The notes under the pieces: model-generated
Seen by the model: the letters and a program-made list of their open reading frames with translations, nothing else
Databases searched by the model: none
Told to the model about the DNA's origin: nothing
Part shown: positions 1 to 8,013 of the stretch, piece by piece
How the letters are laid out: every line of letters begins with the position of its first letter
Numbering within the stretch: position 1 is the first letter of the stretch
Made by a program: the position numbers and the translations under genes
DNA from: M55B165 sp964423265
GTDB taxonomy: Bacteria > Actinomycetota > Humimicrobiia > Humimicrobiales > Humimicrobiaceae
DNA: 20,730 bases
Direction: 5' to 3'
Assembly: GCA_964423265.1 (NCBI GenBank)
Contig: CAYREF010000035.1
Span: 1-20,730 of the forward strand

Positions 1-31
1 TAGATATGTCTTCCCGGAAATTCTAAAACCT

Positions 32-484
32 TTATTTTAGCCTTCTTAGCCTGCCATTTGAAAAAGAGTTTACTGTTATCTTATTTATTCCGATAATCTT
101 TAAAAAAACACAGTCAATATCAGCTGTGCAAAATACTTTTATATATTTAGGATTTTCAATGCCTTCAACAACATCATAATTAATTTTCTGAATCTTAAGG
201 GCATCCTTGTTATGGATATTCTTATAAAAAAAATCCAAAAGCACTTCCTCAAAATCATCAGCCAGTATATTTTTACCATAATTTTCAGCTTGATACAGAT
301 CGACACATTTAATGGACTCTTCTGCAGCAACCATACAAGCCTTATTAAGTTCAGCTTTAAACATAAATGCCTTTCCTAAATCTATAACCAGGCCGGTAGC
401 CAAAATTAATATCAAAGAAAGAACAGCCACAGTTATCAATACAGAGCCCTGTTGGTCTTTATTTTTATATTTCGATTTCCCCAA
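32..484 (-). CDS. TadG-like pseudopilin/pilus assembly protein
   Basis: Likely a TadG/TadE-like membrane-anchored subunit of the Tad (Flp) pilus, and the last complete gene of the tad operon in this window. Residues 13-38 form a hydrophobic segment beginning GSVLITVAVL, followed by VIDLGKAFMFKAELNKA, the usual start of a TadG 'Tad' domain. The remaining ~110 residues are a short soluble domain; family members are often much longer, so this is a short version. An upstream in-frame ATG exists at 514, but I choose TTG at 484: it is preceded by GGGAGGA with 8 bases of spacing, whereas the ATG has no such site and would add a 10-residue tail ahead of the membrane segment. With this start the gene overlaps the previous one by 20 bases, suggesting coupled translation. 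Family call is from pattern and context. Confidence 0.7.
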   Translation of the reverse strand: MGKSKYKNKDQQGSVLITVAVLSLILILATGLVIDLGKAFMFKAELNKACMVAAEESIKCVDLYQAENYGKNILADDFEEVLLDFFYKNIHNKDALKIQKINYDVVEGIENPKYIKVFCTADIDCVFLKIIGINKITVNSFSNGRLRRLK

Positions 485-1781
485 AGTTATTTCCTCCCAG
501 CCACTCATCTGCATCTTTATCTATTCCATCTTCTTTTATATTAATTGAGCGAAAACCATTTATGGGATTACTGAAATATACATGCGCCACCCTACCATCA
601 CTACTATATAGGTAAATATGTAACTTGCTTTCTTCACTTCCAGCATTCTCGAATTTAACATTGGAAGATATTGACCCCTTTTGTTTTGGGTCCAGGTGTT
701 TATTGCATATATCGATACGTTCAATTCCCTTTTCATCAAACCGGTGCAAATCTTCGTATACTTTTACTTTTTCTATTTTTCCATTTTCTATATCCCATTT
801 AACTTCCAGCTCCATTTCAGATTCTTCTCCAGCTTCATTTTTATGCCACCTGGTAAAAACATACCTGGGCTCTTTTCTAACAGTTACCGTACCATGTAAG
901 GGTTTAGCATAATATCCATCCTCAATCCAAACTTTTTTTGTTTCATAATAACTGGTGTCAATCCACCTGTGAGCAGTATATTCTTCAAAATAACCATCTT
1001 TTACTAATACTTTTTCATCCCGGTATTCCCAATGCCCCTTATTTACAACATATGATGTATCTACCCACACTTTCTTGGTCCTTGTCTCCCAGTGGGAGGT
1101 ATCTACATGGTAATTGTCCATATAAGTTTTCCAATATCCCGAGCTTATCCAAACCCTGTAAGGCTGCCTTACTTTTACTTCCTTCCTATAGCATCTATAA
1201 CGCTTGGCATAAACTCTGCCTCCGTAAACAGGCCTGTAATCAATTACCTCTTTAATGGCTTTGTATCTTCTGCCCCTATAACGTATAATGGTTGACCCGG
1301 CATATTTGGAGGCAAAAGAGTAAACGCCCCAGCCATAACTTGAACAGCCCATATAAATAGTTAAATTTACTGGAACCCATCCCGTAATTGTCCTGTACCT
1401 GATTTCATAATGTGAGGTATCCACCCATTTTCTAGCCTGATAATAATGCGTATATCCGGAATTTACCCAGACTCTGTATGTTTCTGTTTTCCAGTAACCC
1501 CTTCTTACCTTATAGGAATCATCTACCCAAACCTTTCTGGTTTTAGTCACATAATAACTCTGGTCCACCCATCTTTTAGCTGTGTAAGGCTGCCAGTATC
1601 CATCCTTTACCAGGAATTTTCTGGTTTCCCAATGCGAAGTGTCTATCCATACTTTTTCTTCACCCGTTATTTCCGCTTCCAGCCAATTGGAGGCAAACAG
1701 TACTCTTGGGAAGAAAATGGTAATCATTAAGAAAATAGCTAACATAATTTTTATGTATTTTTTATAGTTTATAGCTTTCAT
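465..1781 (-). CDS. Secreted Trp/Tyr-repeat protein in the tad operon
   Basis: I do not recognise a named family. The 438-residue protein has a signal peptide: Lys-rich start, hydrophobic stretch at about 9-27, likely cut after A30 (VLFA). Residues 43-293 carry about ten copies of a short aromatic motif, roughly [KR]-V-W-[VI]-[DNS]-x-[SG]-[YH]-[WY], for example KVWIDTSHWETR at 43-54, KVWVDDSY at 83-90, RVWVNSGY at 103-110, RVWISSGYW at 209-217, KVWVDTSY at 237-244 and KVWIEDGYY at 283-291. Stretches 58-90 and 260-290 match closely, so the region looks duplicated around a basic, Tyr-rich insert (129-205, with C146 and C197). Residues 320-438 look like a separate beta-rich domain. The gene lies 5 bases after tadE with a GGAGAAGG site. 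Its place between TadE and TadG-like genes suggests an exported pilus-associated or cell-wall-binding protein; that is inference. Confidence 0.75.
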   Translation of the reverse strand: MKAINYKKYIKIMLAIFLMITIFFPRVLFASNWLEAEITGEEKVWIDTSHWETRKFLVKDGYWQPYTAKRWVDQSYYVTKTRKVWVDDSYKVRRGYWKTETYRVWVNSGYTHYYQARKWVDTSHYEIRYRTITGWVPVNLTIYMGCSSYGWGVYSFASKYAGSTIIRYRGRRYKAIKEVIDYRPVYGGRVYAKRYRCYRKEVKVRQPYRVWISSGYWKTYMDNYHVDTSHWETRTKKVWVDTSYVVNKGHWEYRDEKVLVKDGYFEEYTAHRWIDTSYYETKKVWIEDGYYAKPLHGTVTVRKEPRYVFTRWHKNEAGEESEMELEVKWDIENGKIEKVKVYEDLHRFDEKGIERIDICNKHLDPKQKGSISSNVKFENAGSEESKLHIYLYSSDGRVAHVYFSNPINGFRSINIKEDGIDKDADEWLGGNNFGEIEI

Positions 1782-1786
1782 TTAAT

Positions 1787-2212
1787 TTATGCCTTCTCCT
1801 CTATGCTCATTACACTGCTGCCAGTTATATTTAAATAATCCCCATCTTTACCTGAAAAAGGTAAAAGCTTTGCAAAAAAAACAGGGATCTTGTAAGTTAC
1901 CCTAACTTCAACTAAATCACCCGGCTCTGTACCAGTTAAATCTACAGAGGTATGCAATCTTTCCCCATAGCTCCAACCGGGAAGGGCAGCTGAAGCATAA
2001 TTCTGTGCAGAATCAAGCGCTGCCTTATTAGGGTCGCTTGCCAGAGTGGCTTCCCTGGCAGCTTCATATGCTGCCGAGTTTACAGCCACCTTTGCATTTA
2101 ATATAAAGCCAAACTGAATAATTCCTGCAATTATTAACAGCAATACCGGCAAAACAATGCTCAATTCCAGTAAAGCGCTGCCTTCTATATTTTTGGATCC
2201 CTTTTGCATCAT
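1787..2212 (-). CDS. tadE: TadE-family pseudopilin
   Basis: Minor pseudopilin of the Tad pilus. The short basic N-terminus leads to a prepilin-like segment, IEGSALLELSIVLPVLLLI (residues 9-27), with Glu at +5 after the Gly11/Ser12 junction, the layout cleaved by the Tad prepilin peptidase. The text IIQFGFILNAKVAVNSAAYEA that follows is typical of TadE. Length (141 aa) is normal. A TTG at 2227 is in frame, but ATG 2212 lies one base after the Flp pilin stop and is the better start; translation is probably coupled to the pilin gene, since no strong ribosome site is seen. It is followed 5 bases later by the aromatic repeat gene. Confidence 0.88.
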   Translation of the reverse strand: MMQKGSKNIEGSALLELSIVLPVLLLIIAGIIQFGFILNAKVAVNSAAYEAAREATLASDPNKAALDSAQNYASAALPGWSYGERLHTSVDLTGTEPGDLVEVRVTYKIPVFFAKLLPFSGKDGDYLNITGSSVMSIEEKA

Positions 2213-2213
2213 C

Positions 2214-2378
2214 TTATAAACTATCAATAATAGTTTGAAAAACTGACTGGAGCTTGTCTCCTAGCGCTGTTACAACCCCTATACAAACAATAACTACCAG
2301 CGCTATGTATAAAGCAATCTCAATTAACGTCGCTCCCTTTTGGTTAGTTATTGTGCCCATAATTTTTTTTAAAATCAT
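2214..2378 (-). CDS. flp: Flp-family pilin (major Tad pilus subunit)
   Basis: A 54-residue Flp/Fap-type pilin. Its N-terminus has a 15-residue basic leader ending in Lys14-Gly15, then ATLIEIALYIALVVIV (16-31), the hydrophobic pilin helix. Glu20 is at +5 of the predicted mature protein; the usual Tyr at +6 is Ile here. The C-terminal part is short (GDKLQSVFQTIIDSL), as in other Flp pilins. The start is set by a perfect AGGAGG seven bases before ATG 2378, the strongest ribosome site in the tad operon, fitting the need for many copies. The gene sits 13 bases after tadC, and its stop is one base before the tadE ATG. The prepilin peptidase that would mature it is not in this window. Confidence 0.9.
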   Translation of the reverse strand: MILKKIMGTITNQKGATLIEIALYIALVVIVCIGVVTALGDKLQSVFQTIIDSL

Positions 2379-2391
2379 TTTTTTCCTCCTG

Positions 2392-3231
2392 TTAAAATAA
2401 TATTTTTAATTGCGGATAAACCGGCAAAAGAAAAATCAGCAGCATTGGAATGAAGATAAAAATGAAGGTAACTAAAATTAGATTGCCTTCAAGCCTTTCT
2501 GCTTTTATTTTTAGCTGGTCCCTATGGCTGTCCCTAATAGACCTTGACAAGCTTTTTAATACCTCCCCGATAGGATTCCCAATTTTATCTGATTGGGAAA
2601 GTATTTTAATTGCTGCCTTAAACTCATGGCTAAAAGACAATCTTGCTATTATTTTAAATGCCTCCCCTTTTGGATAACCCTCTAATTTCTTTACCTGATA
2701 TATATTAAATAACTCAGCTACCTGCCCATTACGTTTTTCCGAAATATAATTCAATGACTCATCTAAGGTTAATCCTGCTTTTACCAGGGATGAAATTATA
2801 TCCAAGGTGTCAGGCAATTCTGAATTAATTCTTTCTTTTCTATCCTCTATCTTTCTTGTTAATATTATGGCCGGGATAAAATATAAAATGGCAGAACCTA
2901 TTATTGAATAAATTAATAAATTTTTGCCCACAGCTAAACCAAAAATATTAAAACCAACAAAAAACATGCCTGCTATTGCAATTCTTGCCATTAGCATATT
3001 TTCAACACTTTTTATTTTTAAAAAGCCTAGGCTAATGGCCCCTTCCTCCTGGATCATAAATTCTATTTCCTTAATAAATTTTGTTTTTTTGACTTTTTTT
3101 CTAAAAATAGTGCTGTTAAATCTTTCAATCCTGTTTACAATATTATCTAAATTTAGACTCCTGATAAAATAAAATAGAGTAATTGCAAAGACAGCACTAG
3201 CAAGCGAAATTATTATTATAATTATGTCCAT
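2392..3231 (-). CDS. tadC: TadC-like inner-membrane platform protein
   Basis: Type II secretion F-family (GspF/T2SSF) membrane protein, with TadB the platform on which CpaF drives pilin assembly. Its 279 residues include hydrophobic segments at about 4-23, 84-124 and 250-275. The cytoplasmic T2SSF domain contains ELPDTLDIISSLVKAGLTLDESL (138-160), characteristic of TadC. Its ATG overlaps the tadB stop by one base (TAATG), so translation is coupled. Assignment as TadC rather than TadB rests on gene order and the LPDTLD signature. Confidence 0.9.
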   Translation of the reverse strand: MDIIIIIISLASAVFAITLFYFIRSLNLDNIVNRIERFNSTIFRKKVKKTKFIKEIEFMIQEEGAISLGFLKIKSVENMLMARIAIAGMFFVGFNIFGLAVGKNLLIYSIIGSAILYFIPAIILTRKIEDRKERINSELPDTLDIISSLVKAGLTLDESLNYISEKRNGQVAELFNIYQVKKLEGYPKGEAFKIIARLSFSHEFKAAIKILSQSDKIGNPIGEVLKSLSRSIRDSHRDQLKIKAERLEGNLILVTFIFIFIPMLLIFLLPVYPQLKILF

Positions 3232-4139
3232 TATTCTTCCTTCTTATTAAGACTTACCATCCTGTTTATTGCTAAAAAACCAATTGCAAAACTTATAATT
3301 GAATAAATTAATACCACCAACCCAGCCGGGGAAAGCAATGTAGCCAGGAAATTTTTATTCAATAATAGGATTAAAACCAGGGAAATTATTGGAATTACCA
3401 TAATAATATAAGAGGTATATTTAGGCCCCTCAGTTAATACTTTTACATAATTTTTAAAAGATTTATTTTCCCTTATGTATTCAATTTGGCTGTTTATAAA
3501 ATTAATTAAGTTTACCCCTTTCTCGTTAGCGGCAATAAACCCCAGCATTACAATTTTGACTATTGGGCTGTTATTCCTTTTGGCCATATTTTCCATGCAA
3601 TTTTTTAACAGTTGGCCCCGCCTATATTCATCTATTAAAATTTCTAAATCCCCTCTTAAAGGGTATTCTGTTGCCTTTAAGCTTTTTTCAATGCCGCTTA
3701 TTATATTCTGGTTGCTGTATAGATTTGCATTTAAGTCCAGCAGGAATTGCTCTAGCTGCTCTTCCTTTTTTAAATTCTTCCTTGTTGTCCTAAACCTGAT
3801 GCCGATAAAGAAAAATGTTCCAAAGATTGTCGAAAGAGCTAGGGACAATATGATGTTAGAGGTAAAAACTAAACCAATTAAAAAAGGCAGGGTAAATATT
3901 AAAATTAATACCATTAAAAATTCAATGGGACCCAAATCTATATTATTTTTTTTAAGCCAGATCCCTATTTTTTCAATTGATCCTACAGCCTCTTTATTAT
4001 CTGACAAAGAATAATTGGAAGCTCTGGATATCCTTCTTAGTATATTTTTCTTCCGGTAGATAAAGTAAAAAGAAACAGATAAGAAGACATATAAAAATCC
4101 TATAAAAATTATTATTGAAATTAATGCAGATAACTTAAT
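3231..4139 (-). CDS. tadB: TadB-like inner-membrane platform protein, probable ATT start
   Basis: Second T2SSF-family platform protein of the Tad machine, paired with TadC. A TTG at 4007 is the first conventional start, giving 258 aa, but the frame stays open upstream to 4139, where it meets a TAA. The extra 44 codons encode a strongly hydrophobic helix (LISIIIFIGFLYVFLSV) followed by a basic stretch (YRKKNILRRISR). This resembles the N-terminal membrane anchor plus Arg-rich region expected of TadB. No ATG, GTG or TTG occurs in that stretch; ATT 4139 is the only early near-cognate codon with an upstream ribosome-like site (GGAGGGG within the end of cpaF, 9 bases before it). I therefore give 4139 as the probable start, 302 aa. 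Later membrane segments lie near 72-116 and 245-290. It overlaps cpaF by 19 bases and tadC by 1. Family call is firm; the start is not. Confidence 0.82.
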   Translation of the reverse strand: MKLSALISIIIFIGFLYVFLSVSFYFIYRKKNILRRISRASNYSLSDNKEAVGSIEKIGIWLKKNNIDLGPIEFLMVLILIFTLPFLIGLVFTSNIILSLALSTIFGTFFFIGIRFRTTRKNLKKEEQLEQFLLDLNANLYSNQNIISGIEKSLKATEYPLRGDLEILIDEYRRGQLLKNCMENMAKRNNSPIVKIVMLGFIAANEKGVNLINFINSQIEYIRENKSFKNYVKVLTEGPKYTSYIIMVIPIISLVLILLLNKNFLATLLSPAGLVVLIYSIISFAIGFLAINRMVSLNKKEE

Positions 4140-5311
4140 TTATACTCACCCCTCCTATCCAACAGATTATCAACTTTTAAAATTTCCTTTATTTTTCTTT
4201 TTTTTATGTTTTGGTCTTTATCCAATTCGAATGCCAGATAAATAATCATATCTATAGCCCTGGTTATTATTCTTTTTACCACTAAATTGCTTATATTCTC
4301 TTTATATTCCATAGCCAGGGTCTCCAGTCTCAATAAAGCATCCAGGGCAGAGTCAGCATGTATGGTAGAGAAGCTGCCCCTATGGCCTGTATTTAAAGCC
4401 TGCAACATTTGGTATGCAGCAGTAGAATTCCTTATCTCTCCTATTATTATCCTGTCAGCCTTCATTCTTAAGGTTTCATAAACCAATCTATCCTGCTTTA
4501 TTTCATTATCTATTTCCCTTGATTTTGGCCTGGTGGTAAGCAATCTGACATATGGGTGGCCGCTTATGTTAATTTCCGGTACATCCTGGATAATATTAAT
4601 AAATTCATTCTCCGGAATTTGCTTAGCTAAAGTATTCAGCAGGGTTGTTTTGCCAGATCCCATAGCCCCTGCTATTAAAATATTTTTTCTATCTTCCACT
4701 GCCCCAAGCAATAGCTTATAGGTGTCACCGGTAAACATTTTAAGGCTTAACAGGTCTTTTAGGGTAAAATCCAGGCAATTAAATACCCTGATAGAAATAT
4801 AGACCCTGTCAGATATGGGCGGTATTATAATTGAGCATCTGCTGCCTTCATATAGCTCTGTATTGAGAAAAGGCAGCCTCTGGTCTATAGTTTTATTTGT
4901 ATTATGGCTTATCTTATCAATCAATACATAAACTTCTTCCAGGCTTTTAAATACTTTCCCCAGATATTTCTTTTTGCCATTTTCGATAATTACCATCTCG
5001 GTATCCTGGATAAAAATATCTGTTACTGCTTTGCTGGATAAGTATTTTTCTAAGATGCCAAGGCCAAAAATCTCGGAAAGCGAGGCTTCAATAAGCTCAT
5101 CCCCGATAGCATATTTTTTGCCGGGAAATTCCCTTTCTAGAATTTTTGCAATTAAAATATATAGCTTATCTTTAAAATCAGACCTGTCTATAATGCTAGT
5201 ATTAAAAAAATTGTTGTTTTGCTTAATTTCTTTTTTTACCAGCTTCAGGATGGTCTTCTTCTGGCTGCTATTTAATTGGCTATCCTTGTTTAATCTCTCA
5301 CTTAAACTCAT
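4121..5311 (-). CDS. cpaF: CpaF/TadA-type pilus assembly ATPase
   Basis: Hexameric secretion ATPase (GspE/VirB11 superfamily) that powers Tad pilus assembly at the cytoplasmic face of TadB/TadC. Visible motifs are the Walker A GAMGSGKTT (215-223, Lys221), the Asp-box region around QDVPEI (242-247), Walker B-type RIIIGEIR (287-294, Glu292) and the His box GHRGSFSTIHAD (309-320). An N-terminal domain of about 190 residues contains SRCSIIIPP (157-165). Length (396 aa) is normal. The ATG overlaps the upstream ParA gene by 14 bases with no strong ribosome site, so coupled translation is likely; its end overlaps tadB. Confidence 0.95.
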   Translation of the reverse strand: MSLSERLNKDSQLNSSQKKTILKLVKKEIKQNNNFFNTSIIDRSDFKDKLYILIAKILEREFPGKKYAIGDELIEASLSEIFGLGILEKYLSSKAVTDIFIQDTEMVIIENGKKKYLGKVFKSLEEVYVLIDKISHNTNKTIDQRLPFLNTELYEGSRCSIIIPPISDRVYISIRVFNCLDFTLKDLLSLKMFTGDTYKLLLGAVEDRKNILIAGAMGSGKTTLLNTLAKQIPENEFINIIQDVPEINISGHPYVRLLTTRPKSREIDNEIKQDRLVYETLRMKADRIIIGEIRNSTAAYQMLQALNTGHRGSFSTIHADSALDALLRLETLAMEYKENISNLVVKRIITRAIDMIIYLAFELDKDQNIKKRKIKEILKVDNLLDRRGEYKLSYLH

Positions 5312-6050
5312 TGTTTATTAATATATTTTTTAATATAGAGGTGCTTCTTAAAAAGAATTTAGTCTTTAAAACTTTTTTCCTGTCAAATAAAAACACGCTT
5401 TTATTGAATTTTCTATCAAAAGGAATAAATCCTTCGATGGGGTAATTTAAAATTTTGGAAATATCCCATATTTTTAAAAAATCCAATAACCTCTTCTTAT
5501 TTATTAAAAATTTAATTTTCTCCAGGGGTATATAAAATTTATGGGTAAGGATACTAATAAGGCTGGAAACCCTGGAAATGCTTTCCAGGCCATACTCAGA
5601 TATTACAAAAACATGGTCGGTGATTTTTAAAAAGTCTATGATGATACCATTTATAACAGTCTGGGTATCAATTATAATGCAATCATAATCTTTCTGGATA
5701 GAATTTATTAAACTCCTTGTCTGTTCTTCTTTAACATTTTCAGCTATTATGGGGTTGGGAAAACCGATTAGAACATCTAAATTTTTAAAAACTTCCTTTA
5801 CATAGTTTTTGTATTTATCAGGAAACCTTATAGCTATGTCTACAGATTTACTAAAATCAATATCAAATAGTGTCCCCAGATCTCCAGGGGAGCTATCCAG
5901 CTCTAATAGTAATGTCTTTCCTATGTTTTTTGCACAAAAAAAAGAAAAACAAATAGCAATAGAGGTCTTTCCCACCCCGCCTTTATTAGAGGCTATGGCA
6001 ACAATCATATTTTTTGTCTTGGCTGTTTTTGGAATTAGTCTATTTCCCAT
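5298..6050 (-). CDS. ParA/MinD-type ATPase in the tad operon
   Basis: Deviant-Walker-A ATPase of the ParA/MinD group, 250 aa. The motif KGGVGKT (23-29) keeps both the signature Lys23 and the P-loop Lys28. LLLELDSSPGDLGTLF follows, with the usual Asp replaced by Glu at the start of the ELDS motif, and later DCIIIDTQT as Walker B. The C-terminal ~60 residues are basic. It lacks the receiver-like N-terminal domain of the other TadZ-like gene at 6793-8013, so the operon carries two different ParA-type proteins. A role in placing the pilus machine is inferred from context. It lies 2 bases after cpaB with only a weak AGG site and overlaps cpaF by 14 bases. Confidence 0.85.
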   Translation of the reverse strand: MGNRLIPKTAKTKNMIVAIASNKGGVGKTSIAICFSFFCAKNIGKTLLLELDSSPGDLGTLFDIDFSKSVDIAIRFPDKYKNYVKEVFKNLDVLIGFPNPIIAENVKEEQTRSLINSIQKDYDCIIIDTQTVINGIIIDFLKITDHVFVISEYGLESISRVSSLISILTHKFYIPLEKIKFLINKKRLLDFLKIWDISKILNYPIEGFIPFDRKFNKSVFLFDRKKVLKTKFFLRSTSILKNILINNEFK

Positions 6051-6052
6051 AC

Positions 6053-6793
6053 CTAATTGTTGTTTTTTTCTATTATTATTTCGAACTCACCATCTTTTAT
6101 GATCTTTGTCAGGTAAGGTGCATCTTGTATTTGGCAGCTTAGATAAATATTAGTATTTTTTTGGCTATTGTTTATTAAAGTATTTTGACTGGTTTCCACT
6201 CTTCTTAAATCCAATATTTCCAGTTCTCTGACTATTATCTGCCTGTCCACTAACAGGATATTCCTGGACAACTTAAATGTATTATTCTCAAGGTAATCAT
6301 GGTTATAGAAAGTGGCTTTCTCCCCATCTTTTACCTCACCGCCAATATCAAAATTGTCAAATTCGTCTCTTTCCCTTCTAGCAGAAACTACAGATATCTT
6401 TACTCCCGCAGTTAATTCATCTAATATGGGTTCAAAAGAGGGTAATTGGATTGACATCAATACTTCATTATCTTCCAGCATGCTGACAAGGTTATTATCT
6501 TTTTTCTCCTCCAATATATCCTTTGAGGCATAGTCCCCTTTCTTCCTGTCCATATGCAGCATTTTGCCAGCAATTTCTGCCTTTTGGGTTAAATAGCCTT
6601 CAGGCAAAGCCTTTTTGTAATAAGCCTTATAGCAAAGGTCCTCTTCTGTAACAATTTCTCCTGCCTCAATATCCCTGGAAAAGACTAATATTTTTTCAGA
6701 GTCCAAAAAATTATTTAAAAAAAGATAGAAAGCAAGCCCTATAATTAATGCCCCAAGTATGGCTAATATAAAATACCGCTTATAGTTTTTCAT
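6053..6793 (-). CDS. cpaB: CpaB/RcpC-like Tad pilus assembly protein (SAF domain)
   Basis: Membrane-anchored assembly factor of the Tad pilus. Residues 7-27 form one N-terminal membrane helix. A SAF domain follows at about 34-95 (ILVFSRDIEAGEIVTEEDL), then an RcpC-like beta domain around 110-200 containing LTAGVKISVVSA. The length of 246 aa is typical. In diderms CpaB acts with the outer-membrane secretin; no secretin is present here, which fits use in a single-membrane envelope but does not prove it. The ATG overlaps the stop of the TadZ-like gene (TAATG) and is preceded by GGGGGAG. Confidence 0.87.
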   Translation of the reverse strand: MKNYKRYFILAILGALIIGLAFYLFLNNFLDSEKILVFSRDIEAGEIVTEEDLCYKAYYKKALPEGYLTQKAEIAGKMLHMDRKKGDYASKDILEEKKDNNLVSMLEDNEVLMSIQLPSFEPILDELTAGVKISVVSARRERDEFDNFDIGGEVKDGEKATFYNHDYLENNTFKLSRNILLVDRQIIVRELEILDLRRVETSQNTLINNSQKNTNIYLSCQIQDAPYLTKIIKDGEFEIIIEKNNN

Positions 6794-8013
6794 TAAAAAT
6801 CTCCCCCGGCCGAGGTTAATAAATTAATTATTTTTTGCCTAAATTCATCCAAGCCTTCAAAACTGCTAAAATTTAGCTTTGAAAAATCAGAACAGTTTTT
6901 CAATTGCTCTAGCTCTTTTATTGATATTACTTGTTTAGGGTTCAATAAATTTATAAAGTCAGCATTCTTATTAAATAATTTTCTGTCACTTTGTTTGTTT
7001 AACACTAAAACCTTATTCAAGTCATTATAAGAAAACTGACTATCTATTTTAGCTAAACGGCTAAGGCTTCCCACTGTCCCGTCAGAGATCATAATTAAGA
7101 TATCTGCCAGGTCTATAACCCCGGCAGTAAGATCATTGAAATTATTGGGTAAATCAAAAACAATCAGGTCATACTTCTTTTTTGCAATATCCACCAAACC
7201 ATATATATCCCTCAGTTCTACATTTGCAGATAAGTCAATAGTGGGCGGGGCTTGTATTATATCTAAATTACTCCTGACACTAATTACAGAATCCTTAAAA
7301 GCTTTAAGATTGTAATTGGAAATAAAATTCACAATATTTGGCACTTTAGGTAAATTCAAGTAATAGCTAATATCGCTCCCGCCATTAGAAAAATTCAGGT
7401 CTATCAATAAAATTTTAAGTTTTTTTAATATATTCCCAATATAGATTGCAAGTGCAGTGCTTCCCACCCCTCCCTTGGCTTTGGCCAGCACAATTATTTT
7501 CTGCCTTATGGTCTTAAAGGTAATGCTTTCTTCCCTGTTGCTTTTCTTTCTATTTTCCTCACTTTCAATTTTCTTCTTTCTTTTTAATTTTTTTTCTCCT
7601 TTAGTAGAAGGTCCACTTTTCCCCTTGAAGGTTATCAAATTGAAAATATCTGAGACTTTAAACTTTTTATTTTTCAATTTACTTTTCTTAGCTTTAACCT
7701 CTTTATTTAGCACTTTTTCAAATTCTTTTAAATTGATTGGATTTAAAAGCTCATTCCCAATTACATAAACCTTTATACCATAGCGTTCAGACTGGGTTTT
7801 TATTAAATCAAGGTTTTCGATATTTTTACTAATAACAATTACATCAATTTTCTCGTATTCCATAACAAAATTTACGGCAAAACTGCTACTCAGGTTTATA
7901 AAGTTTATTTCTTCACTAAAGCCAGACAATTTATTGAAAGTTTCCAGCTTTTTGTCAGCTATGATTACGTTTAGGGAAAATTTATTTTTATTGGTTTTGT
8001 GTAATTTTTGCAC
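6793..8013 (-). CDS. TadZ/CpaE-like pilus localisation ATPase
   Basis: First gene of the tad operon. Three parts can be seen in the 406 residues: an N-terminal receiver-like domain (about 13-105, opening LNVIIADKK), a highly basic low-complexity linker (about 107-165), and a ParA-like ATPase domain (170-406). The P-loop reads KGGVGST (180-186): the signature Lys180 is kept but the usual second Lys is Ser185, as in the atypical TadZ/CpaE proteins, so ATP turnover may be poor or absent. LLIDLNFSNGG and DLIVFDLP match the later nucleotide-site strands. TadZ proteins direct the Tad machine to a cell pole or site. The start is GTG 8013 with no clear ribosome site; an 8-codon reading frame ends 2 bases before it. 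Confidence 0.85.
   Translation of the reverse strand: MQKLHKTNKNKFSLNVIIADKKLETFNKLSGFSEEINFINLSSSFAVNFVMEYEKIDVIVISKNIENLDLIKTQSERYGIKVYVIGNELLNPINLKEFEKVLNKEVKAKKSKLKNKKFKVSDIFNLITFKGKSGPSTKGEKKLKRKKKIESEENRKKSNREESITFKTIRQKIIVLAKAKGGVGSTALAIYIGNILKKLKILLIDLNFSNGGSDISYYLNLPKVPNIVNFISNYNLKAFKDSVISVRSNLDIIQAPPTIDLSANVELRDIYGLVDIAKKKYDLIVFDLPNNFNDLTAGVIDLADILIMISDGTVGSLSRLAKIDSQFSYNDLNKVLVLNKQSDRKLFNKNADFINLLNPKQVISIKELEQLKNCSDFSKLNFSSFEGLDEFRQKIINLLTSAGGDF

Noticed and set aside
1..62. Open minus-strand frame running off the left edge after the TadG-like gene
   Set aside because: No start codon or ribosome site could be fixed within the visible bases, so a next gene cannot be supported.
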